Shown: positions 27,545 to 36,106 of the stretch, one piece after another
Layout of the letters: every line of letters begins with the position of its first letter
Position numbering within the stretch: the first letter of the stretch is position 1
DNA from: Ornithinibacillus sp047228935
GTDB taxonomy: Bacteria > Bacillota > Bacilli > Bacillales > Amphibacillaceae
Length of the DNA stretch: 64,000 bases
Direction of reading: 5' to 3'
NCBI RefSeq assembly: GCF_047228935.1
Contig: NZ_JBFEGG010000003.1
Location: 248,001-312,000, forward strand
Program-made: the position numbers and the translations under genes
The notes under the pieces: model-generated
Seen by the model: only the letters and a program-made list of their open reading frames with translations
Told to the model about the DNA's origin: nothing
Databases searched by the model: none

Positions 27545-28507
27545 ATGAGATTTGTGCCATGGCAAGAAGAAAGATTAGAGCAATTAGTAGCATTATGGAA
27601 CAAAGAAATCGGAAAAAAATTCCCTATGCAGACCGAATTATTTAAACAAAATAGCTTTTATGATGAAAATATTTCAATTGAAGGTTCGCGAATTGTTGTC
27701 GATACCGAAGATAATGATAATTTAGTGGGATTTGTTATTGTAAAGTATTTAAAAGAAAAGACAGAAGTGAACATGCGTGATGATGTTGGTTGGATTCAGG
27801 CTATTTTAGTAGACTCTGCTTATCGAAACAAAGGTATTGGGACACAGCTTTTAAATCATGCAGAAGCAATACTTAAACAAAAAGGATTGACCGAAATATT
27901 ACTTGGCCGAGATATGTATCAATATTTTCCTGGAATTCCTAGTGAACAGGATGAAACAGCTCACTGGTTCGAAAAACGGGGTTATAAGTATGTTGGAACA
28001 GAGGTTGATTTAAGTAAAACATTTGATGAATTAGAGGATGTCCACTTGCCAAATATCCCGAACGTAGAATTTAGCATCCTACAAGAAGAGGAAAAAGAAG
28101 ATTTCCTAGCCTTTCTACATCGATGCTTCCCTGGTAGATGGGAGCTTGAAGCCATTCATTACTTTAATAAAGGTGGAACTGGAAGGGAGTTTGTCGTGGA
28201 AAAGGAAGATGGAAATATCATTGGTTTTTGTCGGATAAATGATGCTAATTCTCCTATTATAATGGGAAATATGAACTGGGCTCCACTTTTTGAAGGAAAT
28301 GTTGGTGGTGTTGGTCCACTTGGGGTTGATGCGGAGAGAAGGAAGCACGGCTATGGCCTTGCGGTAGTGCAAGCAGGAATAGCCTTTCTTCGAGAGCGTG
28401 GAATTGATCATATAGTCATTGATTGGACTGGACTTATAGAGTTTTACCAAAAGTTAGGCTTTGACGTCTGGAAAACTTATAAATCTTATAAAAAGGAGAT
28501 GTTATAA
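27545..28507 (+). CDS. double-GNAT acetyltransferase, second copy
   Basis: This 320-residue protein has two tandem GNAT domains: VDSAYRNKGIGTQLLNHAE (~97-115) and VDAERRKHGYGLAVVQAGI (~262-280). It resembles the other GNAT of this operon in size and plan, but the two are diverged. The ATG at 27545 follows GAGGAGG, and the stop overlaps the start of the next gene by one base. A role in acetylating de-N-acetylated amino sugars is possible; no substrate can be read from the sequence. Confidence 0.8.
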   Translation: MRFVPWQEERLEQLVALWNKEIGKKFPMQTELFKQNSFYDENISIEGSRIVVDTEDNDNLVGFVIVKYLKEKTEVNMRDDVGWIQAILVDSAYRNKGIGTQLLNHAEAILKQKGLTEILLGRDMYQYFPGIPSEQDETAHWFEKRGYKYVGTEVDLSKTFDELEDVHLPNIPNVEFSILQEEEKEDFLAFLHRCFPGRWELEAIHYFNKGGTGREFVVEKEDGNIIGFCRINDANSPIIMGNMNWAPLFEGNVGGVGPLGVDAERRKHGYGLAVVQAGIAFLRERGIDHIVIDWTGLIEFYQKLGFDVWKTYKSYKKEML

Positions 28508-29553
28508 TGCGTGAAAAGGTGCTAGAGTTTTTACAAAAAGAAATAGTGGTAGAACACATTCCGGGGGCGGTGATCCATGTTTCACATAAGGGTAATGTCA
28601 TTTTACAAGAAGCGGTTGGTAATCGAGTTGTTTATCCCGAGAAAGCACCAATGAAGCTCGATACAGTATTTGACCTTGCTTCTTTAACAAAGGTTGTCGC
28701 AACACTTCCAGTCGTTTTGAAACTGATGGATGATGGGGAAGTAAGACTTGATGACCGGGTTGCCTTTTTCTTACCAGACTTTGCGAATGAAGGAAAAGAT
28801 CATATTACGCTAAGACATTTATTAACCCATACATCGGGACTACCTGCACATATCGAATATTTTAAGGGAAAATTGAATACCGAGCAGGTTTTAGATCGTA
28901 TATATAATCAGCCATTAGTATATAAAACAGGTGAAAAAGTCGTTTATAGTGACCTTGGGCTAATTACGCTTTATAAAGTAATTGAACAAGTAACCGGAGA
29001 GCCGTTTGAACAGTATGTTAAACGAGAATTTTTTACCCCTTTAGAAATGTATGACACAGGCTTTAATCCTACGTTTGGTAGTGAACGGTATGCGGTTACG
29101 GAATATAATGAAAATCTACAAGCCTATAAAACTGGTATCGTTCATGATGATAACACCGAATTTATGGGTGGCATAAGTGGTCATGCAGGTCTGTTTGCCC
29201 CAGTTAAGGACCTGGCTAATTTTGCAAAAATGATAGAAAATAATGGTTCGTATAATGGAAAGCAACTTATATCCGAATCAGCTCTACATCTATCAAGAAA
29301 AAATTACACGCCATTTGATTCGGAGTACCGTGGTTTAGGCTGGATTTTAAAAAGTCCATCATACTCATCTTGTGGGGATTACTTCTCTAATAAAGCATAT
29401 GGCCATACCGGATTCACCGGCACAAGTATTTGGTTTGACCCGGAAGTAGATTTACAAGTTATTCTACTAACAAATCGAGTGCATTTCGGTAGAAAACTAC
29501 CTATTCTAAGATTACGTCCTAGATTACATAATATAATTCGTAGCCATTTTTAA
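28507..29553 (+). CDS. beta-lactamase-fold serine hydrolase, AmiE-like, no signal peptide
   Basis: This 348-residue hydrolase has the serine beta-lactamase/DD-peptidase motifs SLTK (catalytic Ser and Lys, ~58-61), YSD (~139-141) and HTG (~296-298). In B. subtilis the amiE gene of the same cluster encodes a secreted N-acetylmuramoyl-L-alanine amidase of this fold. The copy here starts MREKVLEFLQ with no signal peptide and is about 90 residues shorter, so it would remove peptide stems from imported fragments in the cytoplasm. An esterase role is not excluded. AAAGGAG precedes the ATG. Confidence 0.78.
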   Translation: MREKVLEFLQKEIVVEHIPGAVIHVSHKGNVILQEAVGNRVVYPEKAPMKLDTVFDLASLTKVVATLPVVLKLMDDGEVRLDDRVAFFLPDFANEGKDHITLRHLLTHTSGLPAHIEYFKGKLNTEQVLDRIYNQPLVYKTGEKVVYSDLGLITLYKVIEQVTGEPFEQYVKREFFTPLEMYDTGFNPTFGSERYAVTEYNENLQAYKTGIVHDDNTEFMGGISGHAGLFAPVKDLANFAKMIENNGSYNGKQLISESALHLSRKNYTPFDSEYRGLGWILKSPSYSSCGDYFSNKAYGHTGFTGTSIWFDPEVDLQVILLTNRVHFGRKLPILRLRPRLHNIIRSHF

Positions 29554-29571
29554 TAGAGAGGACCTGGTAGC

Positions 29572-30114
29572 TTGCTGACAAGAAAATATGGTGATCGTTC
29601 AAACTGGACTCGTATTGTAGAACGAAGATACGCTCAGCAGTATATAGACGCTAAAGATTTTAAAGGGTATGTAACGTTAATTGATATGGTAAAAGTAATA
29701 GAGCCTTTAGTCGTTACATATGAAGACGAGAAGATTTGTATAGTAGAAGATGGGTATACTTGGCTCTTTCAATTTCCTGAAAATAAACATTATGCCGTAA
29801 CAACTGTCTTTAATGAGGTTGGTAAAGTTGTTCAATGGTACATTGATATTAATCTGGAAAATGGAGTAGAAAATGGTGTCCCATATAATGATGATTTGTT
29901 CTTAGATATTGTGGTCCTACCTTCTGGAAAAGTGATAGTGTTAGATGAGGATGAACTGGAAGAAGCATGGGCTAATGGAACCATTACACAGGAAATGTAT
30001 GATTTAGCATGGAATGAAGCAAATCGATTACTGGAGCTTATAAACAGGAAGGAATTTGCAATATTAGAATTAGCAGATGCCCACAAAGAACTGCTAGAGA
30101 AGACTTTCATCTAG
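29572..30114 (+). CDS. DUF402-family protein (possible nucleotide phosphatase)
   Basis: This 180-residue protein looks like the DUF402 family, some members of which hydrolyse nucleoside tri- and diphosphates. The central part WLFQFPENKHYAVTTVFN and the acidic strand YNDDLFLDIVVLPSGKV fit this family. The TTG start at 29572 follows GAGAGG at ~10 bp and is not certain. It follows the AmiE-like gene by 18 bp and is probably in the same transcript. No link to cell wall sugars is known to me. Confidence 0.6.
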   Translation: MLTRKYGDRSNWTRIVERRYAQQYIDAKDFKGYVTLIDMVKVIEPLVVTYEDEKICIVEDGYTWLFQFPENKHYAVTTVFNEVGKVVQWYIDINLENGVENGVPYNDDLFLDIVVLPSGKVIVLDEDELEEAWANGTITQEMYDLAWNEANRLLELINRKEFAILELADAHKELLEKTFI

Positions 30115-30175
30115 TAATGTAAATTTTATGGGCTGAAGAAACATCATCCAGTCTATGAAGGTGAAGGAGGTTCTG

Positions 30176-30613
30176 ATGAAAAAAATATTCTTAGTTTGTT
30201 TACTAATTTTAGTGGCTGGTTGCAGTTCAAATTATAATTCTGTTGGTAGTCCACCACCTGTTTCGATGAAGATAGGAGATACGAGTCATAGTATGAAGCG
30301 GGGAAGCTATAGCTGGAGTAAACAAGGACTATTTCAGACAGAATCGATTATTGCTGATGCGGCATCACCCTATCAGATTGGGAAGGAAATGGAACCCATT
30401 ACGGTGGAGAAAAACAGTGTATTAGAAATTGAGACTTCAGGAAATCCTACTCTTTCGGCTTACTTATGGGATTATACGGGTAGGACAAACGACATTCCGA
30501 TTACTGATCATCAAATAACCGCTCCAGATGAGTCTGGAGAATATATTTACGAAGTCTTCGGTGAATGGGAAAAAGGAGACGGTTCCTATACGATAGTCCT
30601 AAAAGTAGAATAA
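30176..30613 (+). CDS. small lipoprotein of unknown function
   Basis: This 145-residue protein begins MKKIFLVCLLILVAGCSS, a classic lipoprotein signal with Cys at ~16. The rest is a small beta-rich domain with one GEYIYEVFGEWEKGDGSYT segment; I do not recognise it. ATG 30176 is 4-5 bp after AAGGAGGT; an in-frame ATG seven codons upstream would break the signal peptide. It is the second last gene before the terminator at 30821. Confidence 0.75.
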   Translation: MKKIFLVCLLILVAGCSSNYNSVGSPPPVSMKIGDTSHSMKRGSYSWSKQGLFQTESIIADAASPYQIGKEMEPITVEKNSVLEIETSGNPTLSAYLWDYTGRTNDIPITDHQITAPDESGEYIYEVFGEWEKGDGSYTIVLKVE

Positions 30614-30645
30614 GATAGGAACTTGCAATAAGGAGGGTAATGACA

Positions 30646-30819
30646 ATGGCTAGTATTGGTATTATTGGTTTTTTATTTTCTTTAATCGCATTTATAATTC
30701 CATTAGTTCTCATTATCTTTATCTTGATTTGGATACACCAAATTAAAGTAAATAGTGAGAATCAGGTAAAACAAAACAATGAGATTATTAAGCTGTTGGA
30801 GGAATTGAATAATAAGTAG
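30646..30819 (+). CDS. small single-helix membrane protein (57 aa)
   Basis: ATG 30646 follows AAGGAGGG at 7 bp, and the frame runs 57 codons to TAG. The protein starts MASIGIIGFLFSLI, has one long hydrophobic helix (~residues 4-29), and ends with a charged, possibly coiled tail (NNEIIKLLEELNNK). It lies 32 bp after the lipoprotein gene and directly before a terminator. Function unknown. Confidence 0.65.
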   Translation: MASIGIIGFLFSLIAFIIPLVLIIFILIWIHQIKVNSENQVKQNNEIIKLLEELNNK

Positions 30820-30820
30820 A

Positions 30821-30864
30821 ATACTGCCATTTCCAGAATCAGTTGGAAATGGCAGTATTTTTAT
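30821..30864. terminator. bidirectional intrinsic terminator
   Basis: ATACTGCCATTTCCA (30821-30835) and TGGAAATGGCAGTAT (30844-30858) form a perfect 15-bp stem followed by T residues. It ends the muramic acid operon; the stop codon of the converging hydrolase lies in the loop. Confidence 0.88.
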
Positions 30865-31669
30865 CGTATAAAAAATTTTCCAGGATATTATTAAACTTTT
30901 CTTCATGTTCCCAGAACATCATATGACCACCCAATACTTCTATTTTCGTTTGTGGAGATAGTTTTTTTGTATAGGCTATTGCAGTCTCTGCCCAATGCTC
31001 CGCAACTACAGTAAGAGTAGGTAACGCCTTACTTAATTGTTTTGCTGCTTCACGGTAGTCTGAAAACATTCCAGAAGCAAAGAGGTTTCCAGCTATGTAA
31101 TAAGGAGTTTTCATAGATTGCTCTACTAACCATGTTAGTTCAGCATCAATTAACTCCCGCTGAATCATCACGCCAGTTATATAGGCAGTAATAAACTCCC
31201 GCTGCCCTTGTGGAGTTCGCAACGAATTATTGAATATTGCAGCAATGTCATCTAACGATCCCTCTACCCAATCCACGGTTTGAATTGATAACGATTTTGG
31301 AGGCATATCTATTAAAACAGCAGATTTAAGCCGATTGGACCCATACTGCTTAAAATACTCCCATGCCGTTAAACAGCCAAATGACCACCCTACTAACGTA
31401 ACATCAGAAAGATCAAGTTGCACGAATATTTTCTGTAAATCCCTTCCGTGTGTTACATAATCATTACCGTGAACTGTCATAGTAGACCTCCCATGACTCC
31501 TTGGATCCACCACAATTACTCGATTTGTTTTGGAAAAGTAGGCAACTTGTTTTTCAAATACTTCTGTTGTAAACGTGAAACCTGGTATAAATACGATTGG
31601 CTTACCTTCCCCGATATCTTGTACGAATAACTCAATTCCAGAATCTACTTCCACATACGTTCCTCCCAT
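30839..31669 (-). CDS. alpha/beta hydrolase
   Basis: This 276-residue hydrolase has the nucleophile elbow GWSFG (~93-97), an oxyanion segment FIPGFTFTTEVF, VVDPRSHGRS, and the catalytic His in GGHMMFWEHEEKF near the end. Such proteins are esterases, lactonases or C-C hydrolases; the substrate cannot be told. AGGAGGGG lies before the ATG at 31669. It is a single-gene unit on the opposite strand, converging on the muramic acid operon. Confidence 0.85.
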   Translation of the reverse strand: MGGTYVEVDSGIELFVQDIGEGKPIVFIPGFTFTTEVFEKQVAYFSKTNRVIVVDPRSHGRSTMTVHGNDYVTHGRDLQKIFVQLDLSDVTLVGWSFGCLTAWEYFKQYGSNRLKSAVLIDMPPKSLSIQTVDWVEGSLDDIAAIFNNSLRTPQGQREFITAYITGVMIQRELIDAELTWLVEQSMKTPYYIAGNLFASGMFSDYREAAKQLSKALPTLTVVAEHWAETAIAYTKKLSPQTKIEVLGGHMMFWEHEEKFNNILENFLYDKNTAISN

Positions 31670-31824
31670 ATAACCCCTCCTAAATTCTTTTATAAAAATA
31701 TATTCCTAGAATGGTTTAAAAGAACTACTTGGGAATGGTACAAGATTTTTTCTAGCATGTATTTAAAAGCTGTACATATATTTGTAGAAAAAGAAGGGTA
31801 CCTTTTTTTCTGAAAGACCTGTAG

Positions 31825-32098
31825 CATGTGCAGGAAACTTAGTCACATCAAAATAGGGCATGATCACATGTGAAGGAGAAATGGTCGCATCAAGTAGAGG
31901 CCAGGGTGCATGTAAAGGAGAAATGGTCGCATCAAGTAGAGGTCAGGGAGCATGTGCAGGAAACTTGGTCACATCAAACTAGGGCAAAGGCATATGTGAA
32001 GGAGAAAAGGTCACATCAAGTAGAGGTCAGGTCACATGTGAAGGAGAAATGGTCGCATCAAGTAGAGGCCAGGGTACATGTTCCAGAAATTTGATTTC
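31825..32098. repeat. 42-bp tandem repeat array (6 full units plus a partial one)
   Basis: Units begin at 31825, 31867, 31909, 31951, 31993 and 32035, each exactly 42 bp, with a decayed seventh from 32077. Most start CATGTG. Two unit types occur: one with GAAGGAGAAATGGTCGC, the other (31825, 31951) with GCAGGAAACTTGGTCAC. Since 42 is a multiple of 3, one frame (31870-32094) stays open and would give a 14-residue repeat like VKEKWSHQVEARVH, but it has no convincing start. It ends just before a sugar-importer operon. Confidence 0.9.
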
Positions 32099-32124
32099 AA
32101 GAATGTAAAAAGGGGGGCAATTTA

Positions 32125-33453
32125 ATGAGACTAAGAAATCGTTCTTGGTTGCTGTTATTCGGTGCTTTACTATTGCTGTTTATCGCTGCTTGTTCTGATG
32201 ATGATGGGGATTCTGGTTCCAATGTCGGAACAAATGGTAAAATTGCTGGAGATTTGGAGATTCAATATTTTGTAGGTGGCTATGGTGACTCTTGGTGGAA
32301 GGAAGTCATTGCTGATTTTAAAGATGCATATCCCGACGTAAATGTAATTGAACATGCTGGTCCGAACATTAATGATGAGATGCGTTCGAGATGGGTATCC
32401 AATGATCCACCAGATGTCGTGTACATTGATGGAGCTGGGTCTAGTGAAACACAAATGGTAGAAGATGGACAGCTAATGAATTTGACCGAGTGGCTTGAAG
32501 GAATCGAGCTGGAGGGTGGCGACAAGCTAGCTGAAAGTTTTATCGTACAACCTGCTACGTATAACGGTGAAATCTATTCCTTACCATTAGTTTTCGATAC
32601 TTGGGGAACTTGGTATGACAAAGCATTATTTGAAGAAAAAGGCTATGCCGTTCCAACAAATTTTGATGAGTTTATGGAGTCTATGAGTGAAATAAAGTCG
32701 GGAGAGGGAATTGACCCTTTCGTTACTTCTGGTCAGCATCCATATTACTTTCTACGCGGAATGCTTTATCCTGCCTTTGCAGCAGCAGGTGGGGAAGCGT
32801 TACTAGCGGATGTTATTACTGGTAAGGAAGGGGCATGGTCCAGTGACCAAGTATTAGAGATTATGAAGCGGGTAGAAACAATGGCTTCAGAAGGTATGTT
32901 TGACTCTGGTCTTGGTGCACTCAATCACACACAGTCACAAATGAATTTCTTACTTCATGAAAATGCGTTTATTCCGGTAGGATTTTGGTTGCCAAATGAG
33001 ATGAAAAATGACATTCCAGACGGCTTTGATTTTGGATTTATTCCATCACCGATGAATGCTGCGGACGAGAAGTATGCGATTGTTCCAGATTTGCGCCCGC
33101 TAGCAATTGCTGAACAAGCGGAAAATCCGGATGCAGCAAAAGCATTTGTTGAATTTGTTTTCACTCGAGAATATGCAAGTTCCTTCTCCGAACACACTGG
33201 AGCAATTATGAACCTAAATGGTGTTGATTTGACACAGAATGAGAACGTTCCAGAATATTTAATGGAAGCAAATGAAATGATTAACAACCCTGATGTCGTG
33301 CAAATTTATGAGAAACCACATCCGATGAGTGCTGACTTAGAAACACCAGTTGGCAATGCACTAATTTCCTTAATGCTTGGAAACTTAACTGCTGAACAAT
33401 TTGTAGAAGAAGCGGAAAAAGCAGCAGCAGAATATCGTGCAGGATTAGAATAA
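32125..33453 (+). CDS. sugar ABC importer, solute-binding lipoprotein (second set in the island)
   Basis: This 442-residue binding protein has a signal peptide with lipobox FIAACSDD. The mature part is a CUT1-type sugar-binding protein, with some likeness to NgcE-type GlcNAc/chitobiose binders (DPPDVVYIDGAG, GFWLPNEMKND). The ligand is unknown; an amino sugar would fit the location. AAAGGGGGGC precedes the ATG. Confidence 0.82.
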   Translation: MRLRNRSWLLLFGALLLLFIAACSDDDGDSGSNVGTNGKIAGDLEIQYFVGGYGDSWWKEVIADFKDAYPDVNVIEHAGPNINDEMRSRWVSNDPPDVVYIDGAGSSETQMVEDGQLMNLTEWLEGIELEGGDKLAESFIVQPATYNGEIYSLPLVFDTWGTWYDKALFEEKGYAVPTNFDEFMESMSEIKSGEGIDPFVTSGQHPYYFLRGMLYPAFAAAGGEALLADVITGKEGAWSSDQVLEIMKRVETMASEGMFDSGLGALNHTQSQMNFLLHENAFIPVGFWLPNEMKNDIPDGFDFGFIPSPMNAADEKYAIVPDLRPLAIAEQAENPDAAKAFVEFVFTREYASSFSEHTGAIMNLNGVDLTQNENVPEYLMEANEMINNPDVVQIYEKPHPMSADLETPVGNALISLMLGNLTAEQFVEEAEKAAAEYRAGLE

Positions 33454-33459
33454 GTTAAG

Positions 33460-33489
33460 GGGACTGTCTTTAGGCATGGGGGCAGTCCC
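33460..33489 (+). terminator. hairpin between binding-protein and permease genes
   Basis: GGGACTG and CAGTCCC form a 7-bp stem with a long loop; no T-run follows. As in the other two sugar importers of this window, it separates the binding-protein gene from the first permease gene. Confidence 0.45.
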
Positions 33490-33497
33490 AATAAGAA

Positions 33498-34403
33498 ATG
33501 AGTGATAATATGGTACAGTCTAAAAAGCAAAAATATTGGTTTTTAGCATTTTGCTTACTCCCTACATTTATACTGTTTGCAATTTTTACGTTGTACCCGT
33601 TGTTTAGTGGCTTATACTATTCATTTTTTGATTGGTCTGGTTCGTCTAGTAATAAAGAATTTATTGGCATTGATAATTATGTAAAGCTTTTTAATGATGC
33701 GATTATCCCTGATTCGATAGTACATGACTATTTTTTAGTAGTGACAAAGATTATCGGGATTATGGTTCTGGCGATGTTTTTCGCAGTAGCACTAACTCAA
33801 TTGAAAATAAAAGAAGCACCGTTTTACCGAATCGTGTTCTTCTTTCCAAATATAATGTCTGTAGTTGTCATCGGAATTTTATGGATGTTTATTTATAATC
33901 CAAGTTTAGGACTTGTGAACTCAGGACTTGAGTTTCTAGGGCTTGAAGAGTGGACAAAACCTTGGCTTGGAGATGAAAAGTGGGCATTACCCAGTTTAGT
34001 GATACCAGCCGTTTGGGCTGGTATTGGGTTATTTATGTTAATGTTAATGGGTGGTATTGCGAATATCTCTAAAAGCTATTATGAAGCAGCAAAAATCGAT
34101 GGTGCTAACGAGTGGCAACAGTTTTGGAAAATCACCTTGCCACTAGTTTGGCCACAAATTAAAGTTTCGATTTTATATATTGTGATTACAACATTAAATG
34201 GTTCCTTTATCCTCGTTCAAGTAATGACTGGTGGAGGGCCAAATAACGCTACACATGTAATGGGCTCCTATTTATATCAACAAGCGTTCAAACAATTCAA
34301 CTTCGGATATGGTGCGACTATTGGGGTAATGATACTCGTTTTATCTTTAATTACAGTATTAGTTTTACAATTTTTAATGCGTCGAGAAAAAATAGAATAC
34401 TAG
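33498..34403 (+). CDS. sugar ABC importer permease (MalF type)
   Basis: This 301-residue membrane protein has six segments, the EAA loop EAAKIDGANEWQQFWKITLP, and NGSFILVQVMTGGGPNNAT typical of CUT1 permeases. Two near starts are open (ATG 33498, ATG 33510) and neither has a strong ribosome site. It works with the next permease; the ATPase is not encoded here. Confidence 0.87.
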   Translation: MSDNMVQSKKQKYWFLAFCLLPTFILFAIFTLYPLFSGLYYSFFDWSGSSSNKEFIGIDNYVKLFNDAIIPDSIVHDYFLVVTKIIGIMVLAMFFAVALTQLKIKEAPFYRIVFFFPNIMSVVVIGILWMFIYNPSLGLVNSGLEFLGLEEWTKPWLGDEKWALPSLVIPAVWAGIGLFMLMLMGGIANISKSYYEAAKIDGANEWQQFWKITLPLVWPQIKVSILYIVITTLNGSFILVQVMTGGGPNNATHVMGSYLYQQAFKQFNFGYGATIGVMILVLSLITVLVLQFLMRREKIEY

Positions 34404-34419
34404 GTAAGGAGGGATGAAC

Positions 34420-35262
34420 ATGAAGCGAAGTGTAGGGCAAATATTAGGAAGGACAGGCATTCGAATACCGTTAATTCTATGGACTATTGCAGTATTATAC
34501 CCAATATTTTGGATGTTTCTTGGTTCGTTTAAATCAAATGCTGAAATTTACAGAAACCCATGGGGCTGGCCGGAAAGCTTTAACTTTGCTAATTTTACCC
34601 AAGCATGGACCAACTATAATATCGATGTAAGTGTATTTAATAGTTTAATCGTTACGGTCATTGGGGCAGCGCTTACCCTAGTTTTAGCTATTCCAACTGC
34701 CTATGCAATTGAAAGGATCAAATTTCGTGGTAGTAACGTATTGTTTACCCTTTATATATCAGCAATGATGATTCCAATGGTGTTAGGTTGGATTCCGTTA
34801 TTCTTTTTACTAGCGGAAATGAACCTGTTGGATAACATTTTCGGACTGGCGATTGTCTATGCTGTAAGTCAATTGCCCTTTAGTATCTTTGTCCTCACAA
34901 GCTTTATGAGTACTATCCCGAAATCGCTAGAGGAATCCGCTGCGATTGACGGACTTTCTCCATATGGTATATTGTTTAAAATCGTAACGCCGCTTACGAT
35001 GTCCGGAATAATAACCGTAACCATCATGAACTGTATTCAATTTTGGAATGAATATTTCATGGCACTTATTTTCTTACAAACAGAAACAAATTACACGCTA
35101 GCATTGGCAATTGATTATATAAGCAATGAAGCACAATACACAAATGCATGGGGCACGTTATTTGCTAGTCTCGTCATCGCCATAGTCCCAGTAATTATTC
35201 TCTATTCTTTATTTCAAAGAAGGATTGCTAAGGGGATGACAGAAGGAGCAATAAAAGGATAG
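34420..35262 (+). CDS. sugar ABC importer permease (MalG type)
   Basis: This 280-residue membrane protein has the EAA-type loop ESAAIDGLSPYGILFKIVTP and the tail RRIAKGMTEGAIKG. ATG 34420 lies 7 bp after AAGGAGGG; the ATG at 34414 is too close. It ends the second importer operon. Confidence 0.87.
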   Translation: MKRSVGQILGRTGIRIPLILWTIAVLYPIFWMFLGSFKSNAEIYRNPWGWPESFNFANFTQAWTNYNIDVSVFNSLIVTVIGAALTLVLAIPTAYAIERIKFRGSNVLFTLYISAMMIPMVLGWIPLFFLLAEMNLLDNIFGLAIVYAVSQLPFSIFVLTSFMSTIPKSLEESAAIDGLSPYGILFKIVTPLTMSGIITVTIMNCIQFWNEYFMALIFLQTETNYTLALAIDYISNEAQYTNAWGTLFASLVIAIVPVIILYSLFQRRIAKGMTEGAIKG

Positions 35263-35301
35263 GTGTGGAAATGAACCAGCCCACGCTGTCCCACAAAAGC
35301 A

Positions 35302-35336
35302 AAAACCAGGTCAAATACAAGACCTGGTTTTCATTT
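35302..35336. terminator. bidirectional terminator
   Basis: AAAACCAGGTC pairs with GACCTGGTTTT, flanked by A-rich and T-rich sequence, between the convergent importer and SurA-like genes. Confidence 0.85.
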
Positions 35337-36088
35337 TATATATTTTTAGTTATATCAGCATCTGCTTTAAGTTTCTCAACTAATGTTTGATATGTTTTTG
35401 ATTCCTTTTGGGCTTTTACTTGTGCGATAAGGTCAGCTTCCATTTCCTCATAAGTTGGAATATCTACTTCCTTAGCTTCGCTACTCATTTGTTCTAACTG
35501 AGCTTTATACGTATCATAGGCTTCTTGTAATTCTTCTTTAGTTGGTTCAACTTCACCAGACTCACTAGCAATTAGCTTGTCTACTTTTACTTGCGTTTTG
35601 ACTGCAGTCATTACTTCTTCTTTCGTCATGCCTTGTTCCTCTAACGCAGTAAAAAAGGCATCTTGTGATTCAAGTCCGTTTTGTGCAACTAAATTATCTA
35701 ATGTTTTATTAATGGCATCTTCAGAGGCTTCATAGCCACCCTTTTCAGCTTCTTGAATGACAAGTTTCTGACCAATCAAAGCGTCTACTATTTGACCTTT
35801 TAATTGATCTTGGTCAATTTCTTGCCCAGTCATCTGGGATTGCATCGCTAGTTGTTGGAATTGAGTTTGGTAAGTGGATTCAAACTCTTCTTTTGAAATT
35901 TTTTCACCATTAACTTCTGCAACCACATCTGGAAGGTTTTCTAAGTCAGGTTGGGGCATCTCTTGTTCAGTACTTTCGCCTTCTGCTTGTTCTTTCCCTT
36001 TATCCTCAGTAGAAGTATCATCATTACATGCCACCATACCAAAAGTCAGTAAGAGAAGAAATAAACTTAATAACCATTTTTTCATCAT
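35336..36088 (-). CDS. SurA-N-like lipoprotein chaperone lacking a PPIase domain
   Basis: This 250-residue lipoprotein (lipobox FGMVACND) has an acidic linker (~25-50), then an SurA N-terminal-type fold starting VVAEVNGEKISKEEFESTYQ and continuing GQIVDALIGQKLVIQEAEK. The C-terminal half is charged helices. PrsA-type foldases of Bacillus have a parvulin PPIase domain; none is seen here. It may help fold exported proteins. The ATG at 36088 follows AAAGGAG; an ATG six codons upstream overlaps that site. Confidence 0.78.
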   Translation of the reverse strand: MMKKWLLSLFLLLLTFGMVACNDDTSTEDKGKEQAEGESTEQEMPQPDLENLPDVVAEVNGEKISKEEFESTYQTQFQQLAMQSQMTGQEIDQDQLKGQIVDALIGQKLVIQEAEKGGYEASEDAINKTLDNLVAQNGLESQDAFFTALEEQGMTKEEVMTAVKTQVKVDKLIASESGEVEPTKEELQEAYDTYKAQLEQMSSEAKEVDIPTYEEMEADLIAQVKAQKESKTYQTLVEKLKADADITKNI

Positions 36089-36106
36089 TATAAAACTCCT
36101 TTCCAC

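Noticed and set aside
31870..32094. A 74-codon frame across the 42-bp array coding for 14-residue repeats
   Set aside because: It arises because 42 is divisible by 3. The GTG start has no separate ribosome site and the first unit has a stop in this frame, so I annotate a DNA repeat.
24530..32098. CRISPR array
   Set aside because: In both arrays the repeats are directly adjacent, without unique spacers, and there are no cas genes.
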